Assembly (NCBI GenBank): GCA_946811695.1
Contig: OX328123.1
Span: forward strand, 41,814,335-41,878,334
Direction of reading: 5' to 3'
DNA length: 64,000 nt
Source: Gonocerus acuteangulatus
Lineage: Eukaryota > Arthropoda > Insecta > Hemiptera > Coreidae
The notes below the pieces were generated by a model that saw only the letters and a list, made by a program, of their open reading frames with translations, ran no database searches and was not told where the DNA came from. Both the position numbers and the translations under genes were made by a program. Positions 24,352 through 37,008 of the stretch are shown one piece after another. Positions within the stretch are counted from its first letter, which is position 1. Every line of letters begins with the position of its first letter.

Positions 24352-26970
24352 CTTTGAAATTACATATATGCTCAAACTTCTGGGTAACCATTTATTGGCC
24401 TTCGATCTGTTTGACGCACAATATTCCAAAACAAATAGTAATTTTTTATTCGGCATAGTAAAGTTAATTTCGTTTATCTCCTTTCTGCTTGCGTGGAAAA
24501 ACTTTTATCACTTTTCTAAGCTGTGTCCTATAACAGAAAAGGGGAAAGTTCATCATATTTAAAAGGTTTTACTACGTACCGTATGACCTAATTATTTGAG
24601 AAATTTACACTGAACACCAAAAACAGGGTTTTTTATTTTAATCTACTTGATTTTTGTAATATATTAGGGCATTGCAATTTGCTCTTTGACATATACGCAT
24701 TTATGTTATACGTCGGTACTTAACTGTAGATCAGTTTTCCACCAATTTCTGTTTTCAGTAAAAACATTTCAATTGCACTTGTTACTTTTACTTATGCTTA
24801 TTGATACAGGTGTGAAATCTGATCGACGCGGCCTTTTAACGGAATCCTAGCAATACTTCTCAATAGAAATTTCATTTATATTTAATTAAACTTTAATGAA
24901 TACAAAGAAATTTTTGAAAGCCAAAAAAAGAAGGAATATTCATGAGTCGATCGAAATATTGAGTTAAGCAAGAAATTAAGTGTCTGTGTTACGAAAATAT
25001 ACATCGATTTGATTTTTATTTATTTAACCGCTATATGCCATACACAGTATAATATGTTGTTTCAATCAATTTAATGTCTAGTACTTACTATGGAGTTGTT
25101 AAAATTACAATTTAGTCAGGATTTATCTTCACATGACTCTAAACAAACTATATGTTGCATATCTCTAGTTGATCTCTTAACTACCCATGCTGTGAACCTG
25201 GCAACTCATAATGTCAAGGTCAAAGATTTATAGCAATAACTCGATTAAAATCACTGCCTGGTAAAATAATTGAATTTTATGGATTTAAAAATTAAATACT
25301 TTGAATTGGTATAAATGTTTTCTCCAAAACACTTTAACCAAAGAGACTTACGTTATCGTGTTTTTAATGAAAAATACTCGTAGCGTATTACTTAAAGTAA
25401 ACATATGAATAAAAAGGATAATTATTTGTGAAGGGTTTTAATGTAGCCTCAGCCCTGAAAGTAAACTGTGTGCTAGACCAATATAAGCATTTTAGGTGGT
25501 TAGGGGGTGGGGTAAAGCCCCTAAAGAATTTTTGAAATAGAATATTATACTGGCATATCAGATGTTTCACTAATATTATTTGATAACAATACCAGGTATA
25601 TTTATGTTAACATGTTTGCTTCATGTTAACTGACCAGTAAGGCATGCTTGTCGTGTTCATTGTTTGAATCGTGTCTGTCCTTGCGGCCTGCTAGTATGTG
25701 TGTAATTGGCAGCAGTATATTTCAATTTCTTTATATAGTTTCTTCTTGCGTTATTAATTGGCATATGATAATGTATATATCGGTGTTATTGAAACTAATT
25801 AGATGAAATTGATTGTTTTAATAACTAGAATATATCATATTTGGAACGTGGCACGATTTTTAAAGTATGCCGATTATTGAAGGTACCTGTGAGCGTTAGG
25901 TGGAAAAATATGTCTCTGATATGGATAGGCTCACCGGTAACAAAATGTAATTAAATAAAAGTCCATGTGCAGCAGAGAAAAGTGACGGAATTAAGATAAA
26001 GAATACAACAGTGGGAAAAGAGAACAAAAAATGAAGCCCCCATCGATGCGGGAATAAAACAATAGGGACGTGAAGAGTGAGATTGACAGAGAGACGAAAG
26101 AGGAAGATGAGGGTGTGGGAGGACAAAAGCAATAGCGGGAGACGTGTCGGATGAGACTTTGCCGTCCAAACAAAGGACTCACAGGGAGAGAACAGCAAAA
26201 ATCACAACAACAAGGCAAACTGGCTGATTGTTGCTCTTGGAGACAATGGGAACCTCGGTGAAATGCAACAATACTACCGGGAAACGGCGAACCTCCTTCT
26301 ACCTATTCTCATGTGGAGCTTAATCAGCTATCGAGCATGTCTGCAAGGAATCATTTTCAATATTATATATCATATCTCTAATACATTTATATTATATCTT
26401 ACTTTTTAAGAGAAAGAAAGTTGGCAATCAATAAAAATTATTTTTGTTTAGAACCATATTCGTAAATGTAAAATCTGGTATTACAGTATTTAAATCACTT
26501 TACTGAGGTGCAAGGTACATAATAAATATTAAGAAAATACAATTATGATTTTATGGCAAAACAATTAGGAGTCACATCATCATACATTATAAAGATACAG
26601 CCAAGTCTAGACGTTTCACCAACCTTTGCTAATGAAACAGTAAAAACTTCAATATGGTTGGAAGGTATATCAGTTGATTATTTACAGATTTTAAAAAATG
26701 AGATTATGTAAATTTCCAAAATAAGAATAATCTCTAAATTCAAAATTGATCGCAGCTTTTTGAACATTCTTATATTTGTTCTGGATGTTTTATATATTCG
26801 TGTAAAACGAACACGTTTATAGTTTGATGAAGAGAAATTACTATTTTTCTTCAAGAAAGTGAAGAATAATTGAAGCTATTGTGACGGTAACCAGCGATTA
26901 ATTACCGAAAGTTAGTGAGTAACAAATTTTTATCAAGAAGTAAGGCCATTTTATTTAAAGAATCAACGTT
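24352..26970. other. Unassigned AT-rich stretch
   Basis: No repeat copy or gene supported. Overlapping minus-strand frames at 25896-26218 reflect a purine/pyrimidine-biased stretch and resemble no protein. The last ~150 bp may be the 5' UTR of the following LINE. Confidence 0.35.
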
Positions 26971-28190
26971 ATGGAATCAGTAATAAACATAACCTCTAAG
27001 GTTGAATTATTAAAGTACAATCCTTTATGTCCTAGTGATTGTGCTACAGTTTTGAATACTGTGAAAGGCATAAAACAGGAAGAATATTTATTAAATTTGG
27101 CGGATATAGTTGATGCTAAAAGTATTAAATTTGCTTCCTATATTTCAGGAGGCAGGTTTTGTATACATTTAAATAGTAAGAATGAGGTAAATAAATTAGT
27201 AAATGAGCATCGGAATATAAGAATTCGAGGCCGTAATATTTTATTAAGACGTTTTTTACAGCCTTCCAAAAGAATTGTTGTTTCTAATACTTTTCCTTCA
27301 ATCCCTAATAAAGCGATTGAAGAAGCTATAAAAAGTCTTGGGGTAGAAATAGTATCACCCATACAATGTTTAAGAGCTGGCCTTCATGATCCGAGGTTTA
27401 CACTCAGTCATAGAAGACAGCTGTTTATAAATCCTGAAGGCATTGGAAAGTTACCTTCTTCATTGGTTATAGACGTTGAAGAGAAGCCTTGGAAAATATT
27501 CCTGGAGCCTGAAAGAATCAGCTGATTTATATGTAAAGGCCATCATTTGGCTGCTGGGTGTCCTGACGCTTCTAAAAATCAGATCGATTTTTCGACCGAA
27601 AATTCTTTTCCACCAGAAGCGTTCATACAAGGAAAAGCTGTCACATCAGAAATCGGTTCACTGGCTCAAGAAACAAATGAAGTTATACATTTTTCTCACA
27701 GTACTCAAGTAGCCTCGACAAATTTCACAAACCCTTTTTCTGTTACTGCTGACCAAAACTCATTCAAAGAAAGCCGACGCGAAGATTTTCCTACTTCCAT
27801 ATTATAACAGAATTTAGAGGAAAAGGAAAATATTAGAGAAGATATAGGGGAAAAACGTGAAAATACCAGTATGTGCCAATTATTGAGTGCAGCAGAAATA
27901 ATGTTGCAAAGGTTTGAACATTTAGAAAAGCTTGCTTTGGTAAAGTTTCCAGGTGCTGATATTCACAGTGCCTCTGAACTTTACCTTGAACAAGATGAAG
28001 CCTAGAAGATACCAAGCTAGTAGTGACAACAGAAAGTCCGGTACTTCAGTATAGGACTCTAGTGTCTGATCAGGGTGGAGAATCTTCTAAGGAAGGAAAG
28101 GGCAGCAAATTTGCGAAAGGTAGCCTTCAGAGATCTTATGGAAAAACTGCACCACAAAAACAAGAAACTGCGAAAGTTAAGAAAAAGTAG
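26971..28190 (+). pseudogene. LINE ORF1 (gag-like), nearly intact
   Basis: One frame runs from ATG at 26971 to TAG at 28003-28005, interrupted only by TGA at 27523 and TAA at 27805. A +2 shift near 28003 then restores a lysine-rich C-terminus ending at 28188-28190. The N-terminal half (GGRFCIHLNSKNEVNKLV, then RIRGRNILLRRF and PSKRIVVSNTFPSIPN, later CLRAGLHDPRFTLSHRRQ) is the RRM-like gag type of arthropod non-LTR elements. A CCHC zinc knuckle follows at 27523-27561, with TGA at its first cysteine, then FICKGHHLAAGC. The middle is acidic (EEKENIRED). No endonuclease or RT frame follows. It would package element RNA as an RNP chaperone. Confidence 0.7.
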
Positions 28191-28494
28191 ATGGCTTTTC
28201 CAGAAAAGACATATTTTTTTTTCAATGTTCTTTTCCCTTTTTCTTCTTTTACAATCTTCTGTTTTTAATGTTCACTACAGGTACTGAGGTGTCAAAGACA
28301 TAGCTGCGAATATTATAAACAGACAAGTGTTAATTTCTTTTTGTATTCTTTAATGTTTCATTCAATTTTTTCTTGTGTTTGATATTGCTAATTTTGTCAC
28401 CGATAACTGTGATCATTTACATTGATTTTGTTTTTTGTTAAGAGCTTATCACCTTCGTTCCGAAGCTCTTAAAATAAAATAAATATTTTTTCTG
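28191..28494 (+). other. LINE 3' UTR with terminal hairpin and AAAT tail
   Basis: About 250 bp after the ORF1 stop, TAAGAGCTT (28439-28447) and AAGCTCTTA (28463-28471) form a perfect 9-bp stem around a 15-nt loop, followed directly by AAATAAAATAAATA. A stem-loop plus simple-repeat tail is a typical LINE 3' end recognised by its RT. It shows that the unit ends here, without an ORF2. Confidence 0.6.
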
Positions 28495-28533
28495 CTCATA
28501 AATTGACAAATGTGTTTTGTAGATGTTTTTGTT

Positions 28534-28537
<4 letters not shown>

Positions 28538-28580
<43 letters not shown>
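28538..28580. repeat. Poly-T run
   Basis: About 43 T. It may be the tail of a minus-strand retroposon, but no body can be recognised to its right. Confidence 0.9.
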
Positions 28581-28581
<1 letters not shown>

Positions 28582-31500
28582 TATATATCACAAAATGTAT
28601 GTTCTCTTTCTTTTACCAATTTGTCACATTTTTTTTCGTTTTCAATTATATACACAATTTGTTTAACGAAGGCTTAGAGGTATATTATTACAAGTTTCAA
28701 TGTTACCAAAAATTATATAATAGTTTATGCACACAAATTATACACCGAAGTGATGTAGCATAATTCTACGTTGAAATATCTCAATTTTTCTTGCATGGTT
28801 ACGTGATATATATCTTTAAACTTCTTTAAATCTATCATGATCTAGCCGATTAGGATTAGAATATTATCTGGGAGATAAACTGCATGGTTATTACGCCGCC
28901 CATGATCTAGCAGATGTCATCAGTACAAACAGAGTCAAATGTGAATATTAGCCAAAATGGCCTTTCAAGAAGGGGCAATAAGTGGCTACAACACCAAGCT
29001 GGTGAAAACAGTAACAAAAAATAAAAATTCTGATTATATAATTTCACTCATTTGAATAATTCGTGAAATTGAAAAATGGCTACATCCTGAAATAGCAAAT
29101 CGCCTGTCTTCCGCCGAGTTGAAAAGGGTCGTACAAGGGGCGAGGTTCGTCTCAAGAGGAGCCTTCATCTTTGACTCGAGCCGTGCCATGAAAGCTGGAG
29201 CTTCCATATCAGCCGAGTCCTTGAGTCTTGAGCCTCCTCCAGAGCCTTGACGTAGCTTTGGTAGCTTCAGTCCTAACTACCAAACGATAAAGGCCCGCTT
29301 AATTACAATAGTTCAAATAAAGCGTGGAAAAGAACAGGCCTTTCTCAACGGACTACTGCTTTAAGAGGTCAACCACTTTTAGCCAATTTTGAACTGACGT
29401 TGATCTCTAGTTCTTGATTTTAAAGCCATTTGGTGATCAATGTGCCATAATTCTTTCTTCTCTAAATAATAATTTATTCTGTTGTTGTTATTATTGACAG
29501 ATAATATCGTTTTCTTTATTCTTCTCTGCATTTAGTCATATGTAACGGAATGCTTGTTTAATAAATTGATCATCTTGCTTTTATAATACACTTTGCTTGA
29601 TCTAAATCATTTTGCTGGAAGAAGACATACAATACAATAAGTACTATTCTATTTTGCCAAATTATCATGGATTCCAAATCTGAGATATTATATTTTATTT
29701 ATTTATTTTAGCAAACCATTCTCCTAAGAAAGATCCCTCTGCATATCTTTCCGAATGTATTCTGTAAAATATTTTAAAAATAAATCTTTTGTTTTCAGAG
29801 TATTTATATTGCATACAATTTCGATATTTGAAAATCACAGCTTAATTATATGTTGTACAAAGTTTTAATTTGAAATTACCTAATTTAATTTGAATTTATA
29901 TCTATGTCGGTAATATTTTTTTCCATTACTGCACTGATCAAAAAATTCTCAATACATTCTTATAAGCGGAGTTCCTGAGAAGCGTAAACCATGAGTTGCC
30001 ATCAAGATTTGTTTTTTGCTGTTGAAATTCCGTTATGGTAGTCTATGATTTTCCTGGAACAATGTAAATTCCGTTTCTTTTGTCAGGACATAACCCCCAT
30101 AATACTCGTGGGTTTCTGTTCAATGAATCTTGGGTGAGAGCCTAACTGTGAGAAGGTAATTTTCAAATGAATATTGTTACTGAGCATCAATTTGTATCGT
30201 TTGATACAAAACATTTTGAATTTTTTAAAACATAGGATTGAATTGGAGAAGAGTTAGAAATATTTTACTTGCGCCATTTTTTTAAAAATAAATAAATTAT
30301 TGCATGTATTTATTGTTGTATTCTTAAATGTTTAAAGTTAGAATGAGATGGCACAGAGTGAGAGAGAGTGGCTTTGTAAAAGGGCTGGAAGTCCTTTGCT
30401 GGTTATTTCCGCTGTGGAATTGGCCAACACCCTTCCCTGAGTCAGGAAGCTCTTCGGATAAAAATTCAATCTTTGCTGATATAATGAATTTCTGGTTGGG
30501 GTCAGGCCATCGTTCAATAGCCGATTAGCAGGTACAAGCAGAGTTTTTATTTTGCTCAAATTTCTCTTCTCAACATTGCCTCTCTCCATGAAAAGTCGCA
30601 TTAAATTGACATATTCAAGGAAATAACTCACTGGTTTATTTTCCTAGCGCTAATCCAAGGATATAGCTATAACGGTTTCACACATGGAAGAGCTTCTGTG
30701 AAAATTAGAAATTCGATCGTGCCTACTACATACCGAAAATTATCCCTCGTTAAATTATATTTATATGTGTGTGTGCTGATTGTATGATAGGAGCCAAGTA
30801 TTTGTTTTCTCCCCACGAAACTTGGTTTATCGATTCCATAACAAGTTCGTTAACTAACAAAATTGGTCCGTCTGAAAGGGTGGCTCACACTTTAAAGACT
30901 CCATAGCCTACTTAAATTAAACAAAATACCTGGTGTTTAGGTTTTCCTATTTGATATTCATGTTTATATATAACCCGGATAATAAATTTATAATTACACG
31001 AATTTAATAAATGGAGAATCATTCATTCTTATACATTCAATGAAACGAGTATAGTTCACTTCAATCGGGAATGAAGTTTTAGCCAAACTTCGTTCAAACT
31101 TTCATAATAGCTTTGAACAATAGGTCCCGGTGGCTTTGTTCTTACCAAGGAACAAGACTTGTGACCTTTTAAAATATAAGGTATAGCAAATTTAGAAACG
31201 TTTCCCAATTTAAAGTCGCGCTTGAACGCCATACAAATATTCCTTCAAAAGAAGTCTTCAAGCGAATCTGAGTATGTGCGAGTGACGAACCTTCCTTCGT
31301 GTGCACGAATGATTTTGAACATTCTTTCTTACATGATATTCTATAGAGTAATTTCCAGAAGAACCAAACGAATATGTATTTCTACATATTTTATTAAAGT
31401 ACATTTTTACAAAACATATTCGTGTGATACAAAACATATTCTTATATAAAAATGTGCTCTTTTTCTTAACCTTAGTGACCTAAAAGTTTTAGGCTAAAAC

Positions 31501-32753
31501 AAAAATAAAAATCATTATGAAAAAAAAAAAAATATTACGACTGGGGTGTCTCAATTTACCGGAGGAGATTTTTACGAGAAGATATTTCCAACCAGTAAAA
31601 ATTATTATTTTTGCATATAAAAATGATTTATTTATTTATTAATTTTGGGCATGTAAAAGTGTTCTTACAATTGAAACAGAGTCGAGTAGCACTGCTTGCT
31701 GAGATGTTATTATTATTTCATCTGACAATCGGATACTTAGTGGCATTGACTGTTGTGTGGAATCAATCCGTTGGTCGAGATAATAATGGCAGTAACTCAA
31801 AGGAATCTAATTTGTAGAGGGGTTTTAAATCAATGGCCATGTCTTGATATATTTGCAGCTTCTCGGCGTATGCTTTCCGGATATTCTCATCATTAGGCAT
31901 CGAGATATAAAATATATCAACAGTCTTATTATGCATGTAGATGATGAGAATATCATTATTATTATTCGCATTAATTGTGAGGGCAAAACGTTTACTTCTT
32001 TAACACATTTTAATCTGAAAAATGCCAAATACTTAATGATAGTTTATTTTATTATTTTACGGATTCATATACATCTTTAAAAAAGTAATATATTGTGAGT
32101 ACTCTTAGATTTAAATTTGTTGTGATTCCCATATTTTTGAAGACATCAAAACATTTCGGTTTCTCACGCCTTTTATTGTTCAATCTCAAGCATATGACGA
32201 TGAATTAAAAAACTAATGTCCATAAACTCTGAGTAATACTTTGTCATTAGCCTATTCCTTTGTTCTGGGAAAAGATTGAATCGACAAGTGTTATTTAGAA
32301 ACACTCTGTATATAATCCTTGTATTTTTCTTTGTCCTCCTCCAGAGCAATAACAGATATGATGATGGTTAATCGTAAGACCTTAAAAATAAATAATTGGC
32401 ATACGTCTGACGTAAATGCGAAAGAACAAAAATTGTGGCCGCTATCTTAATAACACATGGATATTAAATTTTAAAGGAAGGCCATTTCTGGTATCAAGTA
32501 CTGAAAATCAATGAGTACATTCAATTTTCCCGAAATTCTTTTATATGAGGAATCTTAATAGCTTATAACGAGTATAAATGATTGCACATCCTTTAGACAT
32601 TGTTCTCCTACTCATAACCTTCTCATCGCCTTAAGGCCTGAATTCCAAGCAGAAACTTCGGCAAAAATAAAACACATTTTCTTATAAAATATGTCCTTTT
32701 ATTAGGATAACAAGACCGAACCCGGACTAAATCTGCAACGGTCAATGATCTCT
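28581..32753. other. Unassigned AT-rich stretch
   Basis: The longest stretch without a supported feature. 29090-29280 is somewhat GC-richer (CGAGGTTCGTCTCAAGAGG; a run of GAGCC/GAGTC words) and may be an old exon or retroposon. Frames at 30328-30528 (+), 30338-30631 (-), 31222-31449 (+), 31611-31817 (+) and 31825-32080 (both strands) are short and unrecognised. Confidence 0.35.
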
Positions 32754-32820
32754 TTTTAGCGCTTTCCTCCGAAGGAAAGTAGCTATCCTACCTAGTAGAA
32801 ACCGAAAATGACCCTCGTTA

Positions 32821-32901
<81 letters not shown>

Positions 32902-33821
32902 TGTTAACACGATAGCGGCCAGGGTTTTTGTTTTTTTGTCACGAAACTTGGTATATAGCATTCAATTAGCAAACGATTGAACGAGTTCGTGATCCACCAA
33001 AATTGGTTCACCTGAAGGGGGGGGGGGGTTTACCCCGAACCCAAAACACTAATTTGACCATGCCAGCCGTAATATTTGTTATATTTCAACGAAACTTGGT
33101 ATTCGTAGTGGTAATCTAGAGAGAAAAGTGAGATGTAAAAATAAACTGAATAGGTTCATTATAAGGGGGGGGAGGGTTTACTTTGGACCCACAATACTAA
33201 TTCGCCACTACCAGCCGTGATTTTTGTTATATTTTGACAAACTCGGTATTCGTAGTGGTAATCTACAGGTAGAAATGTGTTGTAAAAGTAAACTAAATCG
33301 GTTCATTTGGAGGGGGGTTTACTCCGGACCCAAATTACTAATATACTCATACCGGTCGTAATTTCTGCTGTATTGTAACAAAACGCGGTATACGTCGTGG
33401 GTAACTCCTCGTGGGAAAGAAATGAGCTAAATCGGTCAATCGAAAAGGGGGGTTTACTTTGTAATATATTTCAATAGAATTAGCTTGCCAGACGTTGGTT
33501 CGAAAGGCCGCTGCAAGGAGCGCTTTCTACCACTAGAGGGACTGTATCCTAATTCTGCATGAGATCAATAAAAGAAAATCTGAAGTTTTTTGTATTTATT
33601 AAGTAATGTAGTAGGTACCATGTGTAAACATAACTCTGGAAGCTAATTAATTACAAAATTAATGATTGAACAGTTACTCATTACAAAATTAAAAGAGATC
33701 TATCCATGTTTTTATTTTATTTATATAGGATATATTAAGCAAATTGTTCTGGAATCCAGTCTAAACTACCCAAATTCTGAGGAAAGTGCTTAGTTATGCA
33801 GCTCCTGCGTGACGGACTTTT
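32754..33821 (-). mobile_element. Family A Helentron-like element, complete
   Basis: Starts on the minus strand near 33821 with AAAAGTCCGTCACGCAGGAG and CTGCATAACTA. The subterminal AGCACTTTCCTC is the reverse of 33779-33790. It ends near 32754 with hairpin CTTTCCT-TCGG-AGGAAAG and CGCTAAAA, where one base of the pair has changed (AGCGCTTTCCTC). (TA)n spans about 32826-32899. Its length (1,068 bp) and order match 3962-5022. No open frame. Confidence 0.7.
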
Positions 33822-33866
33822 CTTTAATAGCTTTTATATTCCTTCAGAAATTGGTAAATGATCTAA

Positions 33867-34154
33867 TTATGAAACCTCCACAAACTTGCTGTTTATTTGA
33901 TGACAAAATATACTTGAGTCTAAAACGCCACATTTTTGAATGAGTACTCTCTCCGTTTCAAAGATCGTCGTTCTCATAGCCAATCTGCCATCCGGGAGCT
34001 GCGCAATCCGTCCTAGGGATACACCCTTAGGTTGCAGCAGTTTGGCGTTGCGTGTCTGAGCACATTCATCAACAAGCACGCGATCTCTGAGATGATATAC
34101 TGCCCGAACCTTCCCCTCTCCACCAAGCACAATATCAATACCTTCCGATTTCAA
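33867..34154 (-). CDS. Unrecognised 95-codon open frame
   Basis: An ATG-to-stop frame of balanced composition lies between family A and family B copies. It includes MKSEGIDIVLGGEGKVRAVY, then LLQPKGVSLGRIAQLPDGRL and RTTIFETERVLIQKC. I do not recognise a domain and see no splice or polyadenylation context. Its mixed, non-repetitive residues make it less likely to be chance than its neighbours. It could be a fragment of a retroposed gene or transposon. Confidence 0.25.
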   Translation of the reverse strand: MKSEGIDIVLGGEGKVRAVYHLRDRVLVDECAQTRNAKLLQPKGVSLGRIAQLPDGRLAMRTTIFETERVLIQKCGVLDSSIFCHQINSKFVEVS

Positions 34155-34360
34155 ACATCAAGATATTTCATCCCAGTCTCTCATAAATTTCCTAGTATTC
34201 CATTATAAGTCAACAATTTTTTTTTTATTTCTTTTTCTTTTTTTTAGCCTCCCTCCCTTCATAGGGAGGAACCCCGCTTATAAGGAAACAATCCGGAAGT
34301 GCCGACTAGAAAAGTTTGCGTTTCAGAACCCCTAGAGACCGAAAATAACGGTGGTTCAAA

Positions 34361-34423
<63 letters not shown>

Positions 34424-34427
<4 letters not shown>

Positions 34428-36381
34428 TATTATTATTATTATTATTAATATTATTATTATTATTTTATTTGCTATAAAGGATTTCTCCTTAGCAAAGGAG
34501 TTGGCTTACATATTTATTTAGTTAGTCCTATTGTTAGTCATTTTAAATTTTAACTTTTATAACTGTTTAACTGTTATAACATATATTCGTACTATTTTAC
34601 TAATATGAGCAAACTATAATAGGCAAATGAGTTGCAAAATAACAATATCTGTATATGAGAAATAAATAATATAACTAATATTGCATAAAGAAAATCCTTC
34701 CGCTTATGATTAAAATAAATATAGTCATAATATTATGACATAAGTCAAATTTAAATTAACTGAAAAGTGAACTATTAAAAGAACAAAAAAAACCAAAAAA
34801 ATAAATAAATATAAAGCAAAGAATAAAAAAAAAAGATAACAAATAATTAACTTTTATTCATTTAAAATAAATGATCGGCACTTTATAATTTCCTCAATAT
34901 ATATAGATATTCCTATGAGTTTATATTTATTATTGCTATTGAGTGCGTTGAGGAAATTAATTTCTGCTGCGGATCATAAGCAGGACAATGAAGAATTAAA
35001 TGATTAATGTTCTCTAGAACATTTAAACTACAAACAGAACATTTCTTTTGCGGGTCTATTGTATATGTTAAATTTTTGATGTTGAATTTGATTGCGTATT
35101 TACTGCAGGTTCTTAATTGGAAAATTGGTTTACATATGTAAAATGGCAGATTAATAGTGAGAAATTCCTGGACAGTACCTGGTTTTATGGGTATTCTATT
35201 ATAAAAAGGGCTATAATTGGACTGATTTTTTTTATTTATATCCTGGTCTATCATCGTTTCCCTGTAATCTACTAAGATACCTTTTATTTTTGCTTTAATT
35301 ACATGGGGGTCCTGGTTTAACCAAATATCATAATAGTTTAGGTCAATGAGTATTTCCTTAAGTTGAGTTACCCAGTTAAAACGCAATTTATTACTATGTG
35401 ACTGATCTAATACATATAGCCTGTCGTAGCACAATCTAGGTAGTCTATTCCTATCCATAGTTAATATTTTACAGAGCCACGTCAGGGAAGATTTTAAAAT
35501 TTGGACTGAAATATAATCTGAACCTGTCTCAAGCATTACCAGATAATTTGGATTGGACTTTATTAAATTGAAACGTTTTTTTATAGAAGTTAACCCCGGC
35601 CTGTTCTACTTGATCTAAATATCTTAAAGCCCAGACTGGGGTGCTGTAGAAAAGCATGGATCTTCCTATAGCATGAAGGAGTTTTTCTACTCCATTCCAA
35701 CTATCAGACTTAGTCCCAGATAGTATTCCAAGTATGACACTTGAGGCTCTTTTAAATTTGGTTATGGCAAATCTGCATTGTTCCAGAAATACACCAGAAG
35801 AAGTGAAAAGAGTCCCCAAATAAACATACTTAGCCACCTGTTAGATTTCCTTCATATTGTAATAAAACTTTCCTACTGAAATGGAAGTCCTTCCCTTATG
35901 AAAGCTTACTATTTTAGATGTAGTCTCATTTACAACGAGAGAGTTCTCCGCACAATACAACTCTAGTATTGCTAGCTTCTTCCTCATGTCGGCAGGAGAG
36001 TCAGCAAGCAGAACAAGGTCATCAGCGTATTGCAATAGTATGATGTCGTTGTAGCCGTCCATGTTTAGTCCAGTTACGCCGTTACTTTTGAAATATTTAT
36101 CCATATCTGAAATAAATACTGCAAATAGAAAAAGGCTCAAAATTTCACCCAGAAACAAGCCTTCTGTTACCTTAATTTTTGATGATTTGACCGGTCCCAT
36201 CTTGACTTGAACTGTTGCTTGGTCGTACAATGATTTTAATATTCTAATTATTTTTGGACTAAAAACTCATTAAGTTTTGACCACAATAAGCTATGGCTAA
36301 CAGTATCAAATGCTCTCTGAAAATCAATAAAAGCAGCAATTACTGATCTTTTCGGAAGCCTTAAATGCAACTGCAAAAGGG

Positions 36382-36386
<5 letters not shown>
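34424..36386 (-). mobile_element. Non-LTR retrotransposon (LINE), 5'-truncated
   Basis: The LINE lies on the minus strand between two halves of a (TA)n tract. Its 3' end is an (AAT)n tail (34424-34470 on the plus strand reads TATTATTATTATT). Its 5' end is truncated within the RT domain near 36386. The TA-rich target hides any target duplication. The clade is uncertain; simple-repeat AAT tails occur in I-like and some other clades. Confidence 0.75.
34913..36370 (-). pseudogene. LINE reverse transcriptase and C-terminal domain
   Basis: Read on the minus strand from about 36335, a broken frame encodes AAFIDFQRAFDTVSHS (RT motif with the first catalytic Asp). The next frame (36230-35841) holds LFADD-type motif QYADDLVLLADS. 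35837-35529 continues the thumb (YVYLGTLFTSSGVF, FYSTPVWALRYLD). 35536-34913 gives the C-terminal part ending in a CCHC-like knuckle, CSVCSLNVLENINHLILHC. Two frame breaks (about 35837 and 35530) and upstream stops make it dead. The enzyme would perform target-primed reverse transcription. Confidence 0.8.
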
Positions 36387-36437
<51 letters not shown>

Positions 36438-37008
36438 TATATTACTTCATATTCCTGCAAGTACTCGTTTTATAGGCATCTTGACCTAGGAAAACGAATG
36501 AAACCATTTTTAATGCGATAGCTTTAACCGTTTTCGAGAAAATTGGAAAAATAGTTGTTGAATAACTTTTTGGTTTGGGTACTTAAAATCATGGGATTCA
36601 GTTGTAACATTTTCTGCATGTTCGAACTTCATCAAAACTAATATGTTGACATTTTGGTTACGTTTGGAGATAAGGAAGGGTTAGAAAAAATATTTTATTC
36701 GGACTTTTTTGTTTAATGTTGCCTCAGTCTGTCCATCAAAATTGAATGAAGGTTGGCAGATAAAGATAACAGAGATGATTTTTATATTCATATTATGCAT
36801 GATTTACTTATCAGTTCAATTGAGTGTTGAATAAGGATAATAAAACTGCACTGGCTAATCATTCAATAAAATATTATTCCGTATTCGAGTTCGCAATTGT
36901 CTAAGTAATAGAAAAAGAAAGAAACTTGACGAAGGGAAAAATAAAAGAAAACACTCATTTTTTAAAAAAAGGAAAAAACAGTTAATAAAAAAAAACAGAT
37001 ATCAAATC

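Larger units (their letters stand above)
34242..36710 (-). mobile_element. Family B Helentron-like element split by a LINE
   Basis: The 3' end, near 34242 on the minus strand, has GGTTCCTCCCTATGAAGGGA and GGGAGGCTAAAAA. The part just upstream of the (TA)n (ACGGTGGTTCAAAATTG) matches 14800-14815. (TA)n appears at 34364-34420 and again at 36387-36437, with a LINE between. 36445-36695 then matches 15065-15315 (GGAAAACGAATGAAACCATT, GGGATTCAGTTG). The 5' end near 36710 is shortened: AAAAAAGTCCGA joins directly to internal sequence. Confidence 0.6.

Noticed and set aside
25896..26218. Three overlapping Ser/Leu/Phe-rich minus-strand frames
   Set aside because: They reflect strand-biased purine composition; no domain and no homologue recognised.
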